63,360 bases of DNA from Catenulispora pinistramenti (GTDB lineage Bacteria; Actinomycetota; Actinomycetes; Streptomycetales; Catenulisporaceae), in NCBI RefSeq assembly GCF_018274385.1, contig NZ_JAAFYZ010000034.1, forward strand, positions 1 to 63,360. Direction: 5' to 3'. The translations under genes were made by a program, and so were the position numbers. Below are positions 18,322 to 27,030 of the stretch, in pieces. A model generated the notes under the pieces. The model had not been told where the DNA came from and did not search any database. It worked only from the letters and a program-made list of their open reading frames with translations. Position 1 is the stretch's first letter. Every line of letters begins with the position of its first letter.

Positions 18322-19371
18322 TCAGGCGCGCAGGGTCTTCTCCAAGTCGCTCAGGCGGTCGAGCAGCGTGGTCGCGGCGTGATGGCGCGACAGCCAGAAC
18401 GCGTCGAGCTCGGTTTGCAGCAGACCCGGCTTGAGGTAGTGGTTCTTCACGCCGTACAGGCTGGTGAGCAGCTGGAGGAGCGCGACGCGGGCGCTGTAGG
18501 CGATTCCGTCCGGCGCAACGTGCGGGTTGGCGTCCCGGTAGGCGGCGATCAGCTCGGTGGCGTCGGCGTCCCACGCGTCCGAGTGGACGACCGTGTTCGG
18601 GTAGTAGGCGACTCGGCCGAGCTCGTAGGCGATAAAGAACGGGTCCGGCGGGCGGAAGTCGATGACCGCTGCCACCTGCTCGCCGGAGAGCATGATGTTC
18701 ATCGGGGAGTAGTCGCCGTGCAGGACCTGTGTGGTCAACTGCGGCAGCTCGGCGAGCAGAGCGGGGATGCGGTCGACCTGGTCGCGTCGTTCGCGCAGCG
18801 TGCGCCTGGCCTCCTCGTCGAACTCGTCGAGCTCGTCCTTGTCCTCGATGATGCCGAGCAGGCGATCGATGGTGCCGGTGAACTCCGGTGCGTCGAAGGT
18901 AAGCCAGGGCTTGACCTGCGGGGCCGGGCCGCTGCTCTCGGGCAGCGTGGCGAAGGTGCGGTGGATCTGGCCGAGCGTGTGTCCGACGGCGTGCAGCTGC
19001 TGCCGGTTGTATCCGGTCTCGATGATTTCGCCGTCGACGTATTCCCACACCGAGGCGGCGGTGCCCTCGTGCGTGGCGATGAACGTGCCGTCGGGAAGGG
19101 CCAGCGGCCGGGCGATGGGGATGCCAGCCTGGGCGGCGAGGGCTGACAAGCGGATACCGCCGGCCTCTCCGTCAAGATCGGTTCCGGGCGTGTACGCCTT
19201 CACGAACAGGCGGCCGGCTTCGGTGACGGCCCGGTAGTTGACGCTGCCGGCGCCGACCGGGATGCGGTCGAGCTCGGTGGCAGTCAGGCCGAAGCCAGCC
19301 TCCAGCAGCTGCTGCACGGCGGAGGGAGCCGTGGGGTCGTTGGCGGGCGCGGAGGTGGGTGTCGGGGTCAT
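18322..19371 (-). CDS. APH/homoserine-kinase-II-like small-molecule phosphotransferase
   Basis: 349 residues of the protein-kinase-like phosphotransferase fold. VNYRAVTEAGRLFVKAY carries the ATP-binding Lys, VLHGDYSPMNIML is the catalytic loop (HGDxxxxN) and AAVIDF the metal-binding Asp. It likely phosphorylates a hydroxyl on a pathway intermediate or acts as a self-resistance kinase. It lies between the glycosyltransferase (36 bp) and the fusion gene (76 bp) in one leftward operon. Length is typical for the family. The substrate cannot be told. Confidence 0.8.
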   Translation of the reverse strand: MTPTPTSAPANDPTAPSAVQQLLEAGFGLTATELDRIPVGAGSVNYRAVTEAGRLFVKAYTPGTDLDGEAGGIRLSALAAQAGIPIARPLALPDGTFIATHEGTAASVWEYVDGEIIETGYNRQQLHAVGHTLGQIHRTFATLPESSGPAPQVKPWLTFDAPEFTGTIDRLLGIIEDKDELDEFDEEARRTLRERRDQVDRIPALLAELPQLTTQVLHGDYSPMNIMLSGEQVAAVIDFRPPDPFFIAYELGRVAYYPNTVVHSDAWDADATELIAAYRDANPHVAPDGIAYSARVALLQLLTSLYGVKNHYLKPGLLQTELDAFWLSRHHAATTLLDRLSDLEKTLRA

Positions 19372-19407
19372 GGACTCATCCTTCTCTGACGGAGTGTGTT
19401 GGCTCGG

Positions 19408-20478
19408 TCACGGTAGCGATCTTCCGGTGCGCGAGGCTAAGCCGCTGGCCACAGTGGTGTACGCGGCTGCGATGCCGGGCCACCGGTCGCCCCTGGCGGT
19501 GGCAGCCGGTTGCGGACTGGGGCTCCGGTCGAGTTGGGCCAGGCTGTCGGCCAGCTCCCCGGCGTCCTCGTAGAGCGTGCGCGGATGCCCTTCGGTCAGC
19601 TCGCGGATGCTGGGGAGGTCGGGCGCGAGAACCGGAGTACCGAAGCCGACGGCCATCGCGACGCTGGAGGGGTGCAGCACGCGGCGGAAGAACGAGAACG
19701 CCCCGTCGGTGCGGTAGGGGGCGACCAGCGCGGCGGCGCGACTGCACAGGTAGCGGGCCGTGCCCGGCGGGACCGGTTCAGCGTGCAGCAGGATTCTGCC
19801 GTCCGAGCGTGCGGCCAGCTCACCCAGTTCGCGGGCGGTGGCCGGATCGGACGGGCGTCCCGCGATCACCAAGTGGGCGCTGCGGGTCTGGTCGAGGAAG
19901 GTGCCCGCCACCTGCGGCAGCCCCTTGTAGTCGGCGAGGTTGCCGAGGGCGAGCAGCCCTGTGAGCGCGGAGGCCAGAAAGTCGGCCAAAAGGCGGATCT
20001 GCGGAGACGGGAATTGGTCTGGGATGGCGTCCAGGCCGGCGGTGCCCGCCGTGACGACCGCGCCGCGCGCTCTCCTCGCAGCGAGGTACGCGGCGTCCGC
20101 CGCGGTGTGTGTGATCACGGTGTCAGCGCGGGAGAGCAGATGTTCGGCCACCTGCCGGTCGATGTCGCTCATCCCGTCGGTGTAGATCGGGTAGAGGTTG
20201 TGGACCGTCCACACCAGACGCCATCCATCGGCTTGGAGTGCGTCGAGACTCGCCAAGAGCCGGTGTGCTCGCTCGGAGTCGGGCCGGCGGTCCGGCCCGT
20301 GGTAGAGGCGGGCGAGGCGGTGGAGGTTGACCACTCCCGGCTCCGGGCTGTCAGGGGTCGGGAGCTCCGGTGAGAACCGCAGGTCGAGGTACGGGGAGAG
20401 CGCTGCGTCGAACTGCTGGAAGTACGGGCTCGGCCAGCGCGGGTAGTCCGTGATCACGGTCCATGCAGGACGCTTCAT
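19408..20478 (-). CDS. GT-B glycosyltransferase
   Basis: 356 residues from the ATG at 20478, which has AGGGAGA upstream and overlaps the preceding stop by 4 bp (ATGA). The N-terminal half shows VWTVHNLYPI and a Rossmann-like TVITHTAADAAYL. The C-terminal half has LLALGNLADYKGLPQ, LVIAGRPSD, RTDGAFSFFRRVLHP and a donor-site-like FGTPVLAPDLPSIREL, the general layout of GT4-like enzymes. It would transfer a sugar from a nucleotide donor to an unknown acceptor in the cytoplasm. Presence with a deacetylase and kinase suggests a glycosylated product. Confidence 0.72.
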   Translation of the reverse strand: MKRPAWTVITDYPRWPSPYFQQFDAALSPYLDLRFSPELPTPDSPEPGVVNLHRLARLYHGPDRRPDSERAHRLLASLDALQADGWRLVWTVHNLYPIYTDGMSDIDRQVAEHLLSRADTVITHTAADAAYLAARRARGAVVTAGTAGLDAIPDQFPSPQIRLLADFLASALTGLLALGNLADYKGLPQVAGTFLDQTRSAHLVIAGRPSDPATARELGELAARSDGRILLHAEPVPPGTARYLCSRAAALVAPYRTDGAFSFFRRVLHPSSVAMAVGFGTPVLAPDLPSIRELTEGHPRTLYEDAGELADSLAQLDRSPSPQPAATARGDRWPGIAAAYTTVASGLASRTGRSLP

Positions 20479-21266
20479 GATTCTCCCTGCGCCCGCGGTG
20501 TCGCAACGAGGCCGCGCCACCACGCGCATGCGGCGGTGTACCGCTGGAGGCACGCCTGAGCGCTACGCAGCTGGCCCGTCCACTCGAACCCGATCTCCAG
20601 TTGGCCGCTGGCGCAGGCCGCCCGCGCCAGGACGGTGTGCCCAGTCGCTCCCAGGCCACTACCGTCGTCGCTCAGGTGCAGCACGTCGGACAAGGCGATC
20701 ACCCTGTCCGCGAGTCCGCGCGCGTCTGCTGGAGAGTGCGACGCGAGTCCTGCGGCGGCTTGGGCAGTGTCGGCCAGCAGGCGGATGCGGGGATCGCTGG
20801 ATGCCAGGGCTTCCAGGCTGTTCAGGCCGGGCGCGGTCCACCACGAGTGGTGGTGCGGTTCGATCAGCAGGCTGATATCTCCCCCGGGCAGGAGGGGGGC
20901 GTGACCGATGACTGTGGCCGGCTTGTCCGCCAGGACCCGGACCCGGCCGACGCCGAGGACGGCCGCTGAATCGGCCATACGGTCAAGTGCGGCCCGCGCG
21001 GCTGAGCGCGTGCGGGGCTCGGCCGAGGTGAGTTCCGCCAGGGTCACATCGCTGGTCACCACAGTGATCGGGCACAGTGCCCGTGCGGTCTCGCGCCAGT
21101 GTTCCAGCTCGCGCCGGCTGCGTTCGAGCACTCCGTGGCCCCGGGCCCCTCCGCGCAAGTGCAGGAAGGGGATCTGCACGCTTGCGGCCCAGGCCAGCAG
21201 TTCGGGCATGGTCAGGCCCTTGATGCCGATGCTGTAGAGCCCGACGGGCGATTCTGCGTCGGTCAT
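20475..21266 (-). CDS. TIM-barrel protein, xylose-isomerase-like
   Basis: 263 residues. The ATG at 21266 overlaps the previous stop by 4 bp. It opens with GLYSIGIKGLTMPELLAWAASVQIPFLHLRGG and later has DISLLIEPHHHSWW and DPRIRLLADTAQAA, followed by VLHLSDDG. This is the strand-by-strand pattern of AP-endonuclease-2/xylose-isomerase-like barrels, where a Glu-His pair and Asp-x-x-x sites bind metal. It could isomerise or epimerise a sugar or cyclitol. It is somewhat short for the family (usually 270-300), and the exact reaction is unknown. Confidence 0.62.
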   Translation of the reverse strand: MTDAESPVGLYSIGIKGLTMPELLAWAASVQIPFLHLRGGARGHGVLERSRRELEHWRETARALCPITVVTSDVTLAELTSAEPRTRSAARAALDRMADSAAVLGVGRVRVLADKPATVIGHAPLLPGGDISLLIEPHHHSWWTAPGLNSLEALASSDPRIRLLADTAQAAAGLASHSPADARGLADRVIALSDVLHLSDDGSGLGATGHTVLARAACASGQLEIGFEWTGQLRSAQACLQRYTAACAWWRGLVATPRAQGES

Positions 21267-22168
21267 CGGGCCCACTCCACGATGGTGATAGGACGAGTAC
21301 CGCGTCCGGGCCCGCCTTCGGCCAGATGCCGGTAATAGTCAACGAGCTGGTCTTCGCATAGGCGGTCACACCAGCGGTCGGGCAAGTCGCCGCCGAACGC
21401 GGACGTCAGCCACGCGAGAACGGCAGAGTACTGGCGTTGATACGTGTCGTGGTCGTAGCCCGACAGCTCGTGCATGCCGATGATCGCGACGCTCTGGCGG
21501 TGCACGTGCAGCGTGGACACGACGGAGTCTGGATCGGGTGTCCCGAGCAGACCGAAGGTGCCGCCGGGCGCCACTGCGGCAAGCCCCGGCTCTATTCTGC
21601 CCGTCACATCGATCACGACGCGCGCGGAACCTGCGGGCACGGACCGAGTGGGCTGTGCACCGAGGTCGCGTGCGAAGGGGACGTCGCTGCGGTCGGTCAG
21701 GAGGGTCAGGTTTTCCGTTCCGCGCCGCAGCAGCTCCAGGCAGCAGCCGAGGGCGACCGGTCCCGATCCCGCGACGAGGGCGGTCGACGGCGTTGTGAAG
21801 GTGTCGTGGCTCAAGCCCAGGGCTGCGATCAGCTGGAAGCGTGCGGCGGCGAGGAGGGCGAGCGACGTGCCGGCAGGAACGGTCAGCGCTCGGGGGTGGT
21901 TGGGCTGGACCCAGGCGCCGTGCGGCGCCGGGACGAGCAGCAGCTCCCCGGTGACGGGCCCGGAGGTGATGTTCATGTAGCCGGCGGGCTGGGGTTCGCC
22001 GTGAACACTATTGCGCAGACGGCGCAGCTCCGTCCCGGGGCTTATCACACTGGCGCACGCTGCCAGCGCGCCGGCCGGTGGCCGGCTTGGCGGACGAAGG
22101 CACGGTTCGCCATCGGCGAACACGACCCGTTCCCCGCCGCTCTCCTGCGCGATGTGCGTGGCCGTCAT
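21263..22168 (-). CDS. Medium-chain dehydrogenase-like oxidoreductase
   Basis: 301 residues from the ATG at 22168, overlapping the HAD stop by 4 bp. The N-terminal part has ISPGTELRRLR and AAARFQLIAALGLS, the C-terminal part a Rossmann loop VAGSGPVALGCCLELLRRG, and VIDVTGRIEPGLAAVAPGGTFG. This matches zinc-type MDR proteins of the bacteriochlorophyllide/threonine-dehydrogenase-like group but with a shortened catalytic domain and without an obvious structural-zinc Cys cluster. It would oxidise or reduce an alcohol or keto group with NAD(P). It sits in the middle of the operon. Confidence 0.68.
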   Translation of the reverse strand: MTATHIAQESGGERVVFADGEPCLRPPSRPPAGALAACASVISPGTELRRLRNSVHGEPQPAGYMNITSGPVTGELLLVPAPHGAWVQPNHPRALTVPAGTSLALLAAARFQLIAALGLSHDTFTTPSTALVAGSGPVALGCCLELLRRGTENLTLLTDRSDVPFARDLGAQPTRSVPAGSARVVIDVTGRIEPGLAAVAPGGTFGLLGTPDPDSVVSTLHVHRQSVAIIGMHELSGYDHDTYQRQYSAVLAWLTSAFGGDLPDRWCDRLCEDQLVDYYRHLAEGGPGRGTRPITIVEWAR

Positions 22169-22878
22169 CGCCTCGCTGCTTCCCAGAGAGCAGGCAGATC
22201 GGCGAAGTACGGCAGCCCGGACTCTTCGCCCTGGGGGTCGTGCTCCCAGACCGGGGCGACCAGCAATGCCTGCATGCCGAAGCTGCGCGGCGGGCCGATG
22301 TCCTTGTCCGCTGTGTCCCCGACGAACAACACCTCGGCGGCCGGGCAACCGGCCGCGTCCAGGACGGCGCGGTAGAAGTCGGGATGCGGCTTGAGCACGC
22401 CGATGTCGGTGGACAGGACCAGGGCGTGGAAGGCGTCGCCGATCCCGGCCTCCCGCAGGGTCCGGGCGCGCGCTGACAACGACCAGCGGGTGTTGCTGGC
22501 CAACACCAGCCGCACGCCGCGCTCTGCGAGATCGCGCACGGCCTTCGCGGCGGCCTCGTCGATCCGCGCGTCGGGAAGGTGCTCGAACACGCGCTCGGAC
22601 CACAGCTTTTCGCCCGGCAGGATGCACTCGGCACGGTCGGCGGCGTCGTGCATGATCTCCACGAAGGGCGTCTGGTGCAGGTTCGCGCGGTCGCGCGCCC
22701 GTGCGGCCTTCATCGCCTGGTCGAGAGCTGCGGCGAAGGCGTCGGGGACGCTCCATCCCGAGCACTGCGCCAGAGCGGCGACGAACGCGGTGCCGTCGGC
22801 CTTTTCATCGCCGCGGCCCGCGAGCGTCCCTCCGAAGTCGACCGCGATGCAGCCGACCGGAAAAGAGATGCTGGTCAT
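22165..22878 (-). CDS. HAD-superfamily hydrolase (phosphatase)
   Basis: 237 residues from the ATG at 22878, with GGAGGAAT upstream. Motif I is IAVDFGGTLAG (nucleophilic Asp; Gly in place of the usual second Asp), motif II VLASNTRW, motif III with Lys in GVLKPHPDFY, motif IV VGDTADKDI. The cap is helical and C1-type. The second Asp of DxD normally acts as acid/base in phosphatases, so activity may differ from the norm. It pairs logically with the APH-like kinase (phosphorylation, modification, dephosphorylation). Confidence 0.78.
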   Translation of the reverse strand: MTSISFPVGCIAVDFGGTLAGRGDEKADGTAFVAALAQCSGWSVPDAFAAALDQAMKAARARDRANLHQTPFVEIMHDAADRAECILPGEKLWSERVFEHLPDARIDEAAAKAVRDLAERGVRLVLASNTRWSLSARARTLREAGIGDAFHALVLSTDIGVLKPHPDFYRAVLDAAGCPAAEVLFVGDTADKDIGPPRSFGMQALLVAPVWEHDPQGEESGLPYFADLPALWEAARR

Positions 22879-22880
22879 GC

Positions 22881-23582
22881 CTATTCCTCCGTAAGTTCCA
22901 GATCGATCGCTTCGGCGATGGCGTCTGCGGTGCCGTATGCCTCGCGGACCGGCTGCAATCGTGCTGCCGACCGCACCAGTCTCATTCGCTCTGCGGCCAG
23001 TTCCGGGCATTCCATGCTGCGCAGCGGCGCGGCGGACGGGTCCGTGAGTACGCGGTCGAGCAGATAGCCGCTGGCGCGCCACCACACCGACAGCGAGGTG
23101 TGTTCGTCGAGGTCCGCCACGTGTGCCGACGGTCCGGCCCCGGAGTCCACGGTGACGTTCATGGCAAGGCGGGCGCGGATCGCCTCGGTGCCCACTGCGA
23201 CCCACGGCACGCGGGCGGTCGCGTCGATCCGGGTTGCCGGGCGGGGCACAGCGTTGGCCGACGCTTGAGCGAGTCCATGTGCCGCTGGGGAGCTGGGTCG
23301 CAGCAGGAACCGGCGTGACCCGCCGACCAACGTGTTGCGACCGGCCAGCATCAGTGCGACGTCGCCAGCAACAGCGCGCCAGCCACGGGCTGCCAGCGCC
23401 AGGCCGGTCACGCTTTTGCCCGCTCCGTAGCCGCCGAACAGCAGCACGCCCTCTGTGCCGCGCGCCATCGCCACCGCGTGGACGCTCAGGACGCCCGCCG
23501 CGACGCCGCGGCAGTGTTCTTGGGCGCGGTGCACCCGCAGCGCGTCGCCCGTCCGGTCGCCAGGCGCGAAGTCCGTGATCAC
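22881..23582 (-). CDS. HPr-kinase-like P-loop protein (short form)
   Basis: 233 residues from a GTG at 23582 that overlaps the upstream stop (GTGA). LSVHAVAMARGTEGVLLFGGYGAGKS (two segments split here: LSVHAVAMARG, then GVLLFGGYGAGKS, residues 32-57) matches the HPrK C-terminal domain, where a conserved His precedes the Walker A loop. AVAGDVALML supplies a Walker B-like Asp. It lacks the HPrK N-terminal domain. Relatives occur in several peptide and natural-product operons as kinases or accessory proteins. It is adjacent to a second, longer homologue, so the two may work as a pair. Confidence 0.68.
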   Translation of the reverse strand: MITDFAPGDRTGDALRVHRAQEHCRGVAAGVLSVHAVAMARGTEGVLLFGGYGAGKSVTGLALAARGWRAVAGDVALMLAGRNTLVGGSRRFLLRPSSPAAHGLAQASANAVPRPATRIDATARVPWVAVGTEAIRARLAMNVTVDSGAGPSAHVADLDEHTSLSVWWRASGYLLDRVLTDPSAAPLRSMECPELAAERMRLVRSAARLQPVREAYGTADAIAEAIDLELTEE

Positions 23583-24709
23583 GAGATCCGCTCCGCGTCG
23601 AGCAGGCTGCGAAGTTGTGGCCAGATCAGCTCCGCCGTGCCAGTCGTCACATGCTCGATCGCGAACCGAAGCACAGGCAGGTGCCCCAGGAACGCTGCCA
23701 CTGTGCGGGAATCAGGTGCGTGCCGCTCGGCTGCCGCCGGCCCGACCAGTCCGAGCAGATCCGTCATGAACGCCAGATGCCCGTCATCGGCTGTCAACAG
23801 CCCGAGATCCGCGCCTTCGCCGTCACGTTCCAGCAGCACCACAGCTGCGACCCGTCCAGACCCTTCACGGGAGATGCCGTAGGCCGCGCAGTACTCGGCA
23901 GGGCTCGCCAGCCACCGCTCCCGGTGCCAGGTCGGCGAGACGTGCCGACGGTCGAGATCGCTGTCGTCGGGCGCTCCCGCCAGTTCCAGTGGCACGCTCA
24001 CCCTGGTCGGCCAGCCGATCGCCTCGATGCTTCGGTCGGCACCCGGGGCGACGAACACCAGGTCATCGCCGAGGAAACTCGCGCCCAGTTCCCGGCACAG
24101 CACATGCGCCAGGCTCGACTTGCCCGCGCCGGGCGCGCCACCGAGCAGTACCACGCGCCCGCCGAACGAGACCGCCGCTGCATGCAGCAGAAGCCAGCCA
24201 TCCGTCAGCAACGCCCCGCCGAAATATGCCCGGACCAGCCAGTCCACCCACCGCGCGGCGTGAGTGGCACCCGCTGGAACCAGCACGCGAGTCGAGCGCG
24301 TGTCCCGGTCTACCGTGATCGTTGCAAGCGCGTCCTGCGGCCGGTACTGGCCGACCGCGACTGTGGAACCCGCCGCGCTCACCGTCCTCTCCAACCGAGG
24401 CCAGCCGTAGTCTCCGAGCAGGACGGACCAGGTCGCTGGCATCACCGGGGCGGCTTCGACAGCCATCGGCTCCACGAAGACGGCCCAGTCGGCTGTTCCC
24501 TCCACTGGCATCGACTGAGCGGGAGGGCACATCCACGTGCACGCGCCCTGCACCGCCTTGAGGGGCGTTCCAGTCAGTTTCACCCGTCGCCCGGCAACGG
24601 ATAGGACGAACTCCAGCGTCGGACTCATGCTGTCGTCCACGTTGCCGGAGACTTGCTTCGGCGCGTCCACGACAATCCCCTCCGTTTCAGAATTGCTGGG
24701 CGTTTTCAT
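23579..24709 (-). CDS. HPr-kinase-like P-loop protein (long form)
   Basis: 376 residues. An N-terminal ~150-residue domain (LEFVLSVAGRRVKLTG, VFVEPM, WSVLLGDYGWPRL) of beta-rich character precedes an HPrK-like kinase core: LLLHAAAVSFGGRVVLLG, then the Walker A loop GGAPGAGKSS at 190-199, and SFLGDDLVFVA as the Walker B-like strand. The C-terminal third is helical. It would bind ATP and may phosphorylate a small molecule or peptide. It starts 15 bp after the small head gene and overlaps the shorter HPrK-like gene by 4 bp, so the three are co-translated. Confidence 0.7.
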   Translation of the reverse strand: MKTPSNSETEGIVVDAPKQVSGNVDDSMSPTLEFVLSVAGRRVKLTGTPLKAVQGACTWMCPPAQSMPVEGTADWAVFVEPMAVEAAPVMPATWSVLLGDYGWPRLERTVSAAGSTVAVGQYRPQDALATITVDRDTRSTRVLVPAGATHAARWVDWLVRAYFGGALLTDGWLLLHAAAVSFGGRVVLLGGAPGAGKSSLAHVLCRELGASFLGDDLVFVAPGADRSIEAIGWPTRVSVPLELAGAPDDSDLDRRHVSPTWHRERWLASPAEYCAAYGISREGSGRVAAVVLLERDGEGADLGLLTADDGHLAFMTDLLGLVGPAAAERHAPDSRTVAAFLGHLPVLRFAIEHVTTGTAELIWPQLRSLLDAERIS

Positions 24710-24724
24710 TCGTGCAGCTCAGCG

Positions 24725-25120
24725 TCAGCTCGTGGCAGTGATCGTCGCGTTCACGTCGCTGGCCGCAGCCTGGCCGGCACCAGCCGACTGCTCCCGTGCC
24801 TGCTGATCGTGCTTCTCGCGAGTCAGGCGTCGCCACGCCAAGACGGCCCTGCGCCGGGACATCGGGGAGTCTCCGGAGAAGATGCGCAGGAACAGCTCCC
24901 GCTCTGGGATCAGGAGGCTCAGCACCTCGGCCCGCGCGGCGGTGACCTCCGGAGTCGGCAGGTCGCCTTGCTCCTCCGATTCCCGAGCGCGCCACTCGCG
25001 AGCGCTCGCCAGCCGTTCTTCAAGAGAACGCGGCTCGAAGCCACGGTGGAGAGGAGCGAAGGCGCCGTCGCAGGCGCGCAGGCGCCGACGCTTGTACCTC
25101 AATCTGCCTGACCGGTGCAT
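24725..25120 (-). CDS. Small basic protein at the head of the operon (131 aa)
   Basis: 131 residues from the ATG at 25120. The N-terminus is very basic (RSGRLRYKRRRLRAC). The centre is helical (LEERLASAREWRARE, ARAEVLSLLIPERELFLRI), followed by MSRRRAVLAWRRLTREKHDQ and a Ser/Ala/Thr tail ending DVNATITATS. Codon bias is normal for a real gene. No family is recognised. It is the first gene of the ten-gene operon, immediately before two HPr-kinase-like genes. Its charged leader-like body and small-residue tail would allow it to be a modified substrate, but that is speculation. Confidence 0.6.
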   Translation of the reverse strand: MHRSGRLRYKRRRLRACDGAFAPLHRGFEPRSLEERLASAREWRARESEEQGDLPTPEVTAARAEVLSLLIPERELFLRIFSGDSPMSRRRAVLAWRRLTREKHDQQAREQSAGAGQAAASDVNATITATS

Positions 25121-25179
25121 TAGCCGTCTCCTCCTTGGTGACGTACGGCGGTCGTGGTGTCGGTTGTGGTGCTAGGGGG

Positions 25180-25222
25180 CGCGCCGCCCCGCCGGGGTCG
25201 GAGGCAGGGGCGGGGCGGCGCG
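25180..25222 (-). terminator. GC-rich hairpin between permease and operon
   Basis: Perfect 14-bp arms at 25180-25193 and 25209-25222. It follows the leftward permease gene (stop at 25396) and precedes the operon head gene at 25120, so the operon probably has its own promoter in 25121-25179. Confidence 0.65.
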
Positions 25223-25395
25223 TGCGCGCCGCGAGGGAGGTCCCAAGGGCGCGCCCGGAGTCCGGGTCGGCGCGGTGCCGGGGGGAGCCGCGCCGAACGA
25301 CCCGGACTGGCTCAGAGCGCCGGAGCGCCAGATCTCACCGTGCTCGTGCGGATGTAGGAGGGTACTGCGACATCCGTCCGGTTGCTGCCCGGCTG

Positions 25396-26943
25396 CTACA
25401 GGTCGGCTTCGAGCGCGGCCAGCTCCTCGGCGGTGATGTGCTGCTGGGGACCTTCGTAGGTGCCGCGGCCGAAGAGCATGTACCCGAGCAGGACCAGCAC
25501 GACCAGGGCGAGGACGCCCGGCAGCGCCCAGTTCATCGTGGTCCAGTGCATGTAGTCGCGGGCCACTGGCAGGCCGGCGGCGATCGAGGCGAGCACGATC
25601 GAGCCAACGGCGGTCCAGCCGACGAGCTTGGGGTGCTTGAGCTGGAGGTCACCGGGGGTGAACCTGCTGGGATGGATCAGGCGCAGGAAGGTCGGGATCA
25701 CGTACACGAGGAATAGGGCAATGGCGGCGTAGGCGGTGATGCCGTAGAACCAGGGCAGCCCGAAGGCGCCGGGGACGCAGAACGCCGCTGATCCCAAGGT
25801 CATCGCCCACACCGCCCGCAGCGGGACCCGGGTGTTGGTGGTGAAGTGGTGCAGGTAGCCGTTGAAGATCAGGGCGTTCTCGCGGGCCGCGCCGACCACC
25901 ATCCGCGATCCCGCGTCCACGCACGAGATCGTGCACATCATCTGGCCGATCAGAATCCACACGAGCAGGAAGACCGCCAGGGGCCCGTTGAGCGCGTCCA
26001 GGATGATCTGCGCTGGGACCGCTGGGAAGGCGGTGCCCAGTTCCGCGTTGAGGTTCTGCACGCCGAACGACAGGGAGATCAGCAGCATCAGGCCGCCGAC
26101 GAAGGACCACTCGACCGCGCGGGTCATCGCCTTGGGCGCTACCCGGCTGGCGCCCAGCGTCTCGTCTGCCTTGTGTCCGTTGGCATCGAACCCGGTGAAG
26201 GTCAGGAGGGGCACGACCGCGCCGAGCGCGACGACGTAGATCGGGCTGTGCCAGTCGGTGTTGTTGGCGTAGTGGAAGAAGACGAACTTCGCGGACTGGT
26301 GGGTGTGGGCGAAGGCGATCAGGCAGAAGGAGATGACCACGGCCCCGCCCATGTGCACCCACATCGAGGTGCGGTTGATCCGCGCGACGAAGTCGACGGC
26401 GAAGGAGTTCAAGATCCCGGCGACCGCCATGATGGCCAGGGAGATGGCCAGGTCCTGTACGAGAGTGTCGGAGAACCCTGTTTCCACCGCGAGCAGGCGG
26501 CCGAGGAAGAGCGCGGCGCTGAACGCGGCGAAGGCCGTGCCGGCGAAGTCGCCGGTCAGGTTGAGCCACGCGACCAACCAGCTGGCCGGGCGCCCGTGCT
26601 TCTTGGCCAGCGCGGCGGTCCAGAAGAACGGGCCGCCCAGGGTTGGGAAGGCGCTACAGATCTCGCCCATCGCTCGGGCCACGCACCAGATCGGTATGAA
26701 CAAGGCGACCCAGGTCCAGATCATGACTGCGGGTCCGCCGGCTGCGGCGCCCTGTCCGTACAGGCCCAGAGTCCCGGTGAGGAACGAGATGATCGACACG
26801 CTCAGCGCCGTGGCGGAGTCCAGGTTCAGGCGGCGGCGGGTCTCCCGCTTCGTCTTCGTGCGCCGGGCCAGGTAGAGATCGTCTTGTCTCTCCGTGAGCC
26901 TGGGGCTCTGCGCGGTCCGCGACTGCGCGGCGGTGTCCGACAT
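25396..26943 (-). CDS. APC-superfamily amino-acid/polyamine permease
   Basis: 515 residues. The ATG at 26943 has GAAGGGC about 9 nt upstream. About 12 membrane segments are visible, from SATALSVSIISFLTG to LPGVLALVVLVLLGYMLFG. The first helix region (ALSVSIISFLTGTLG and GGPAVMIWTWVAL) and GEICSAFPTLGGPFFW match the amino acid/GABA-permease group, where the Gly-rich helix 1 binds substrate. It imports or exports an amine or amino acid across the plasma membrane. It is separated from the operon by a hairpin but points the same way and may supply a precursor. Confidence 0.85.
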   Translation of the reverse strand: MSDTAAQSRTAQSPRLTERQDDLYLARRTKTKRETRRRLNLDSATALSVSIISFLTGTLGLYGQGAAAGGPAVMIWTWVALFIPIWCVARAMGEICSAFPTLGGPFFWTAALAKKHGRPASWLVAWLNLTGDFAGTAFAAFSAALFLGRLLAVETGFSDTLVQDLAISLAIMAVAGILNSFAVDFVARINRTSMWVHMGGAVVISFCLIAFAHTHQSAKFVFFHYANNTDWHSPIYVVALGAVVPLLTFTGFDANGHKADETLGASRVAPKAMTRAVEWSFVGGLMLLISLSFGVQNLNAELGTAFPAVPAQIILDALNGPLAVFLLVWILIGQMMCTISCVDAGSRMVVGAARENALIFNGYLHHFTTNTRVPLRAVWAMTLGSAAFCVPGAFGLPWFYGITAYAAIALFLVYVIPTFLRLIHPSRFTPGDLQLKHPKLVGWTAVGSIVLASIAAGLPVARDYMHWTTMNWALPGVLALVVLVLLGYMLFGRGTYEGPQQHITAEELAALEADL

Positions 26944-27030
26944 GGGGTCATGCCCTTCATGAATACGTGGGTGGAAGCAGGTCGGGTAGTGCATGGGGCC
27001 GAGCCGCGAGGGCTCGGAGTCGAGGGGCGG

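Noticed and set aside
14989-25120. Lasso peptide cluster because of HPr-kinase-like proteins
   Set aside because: No PqqD-like protein, transglutaminase-type protease or asparagine-synthetase-like cyclase is present.
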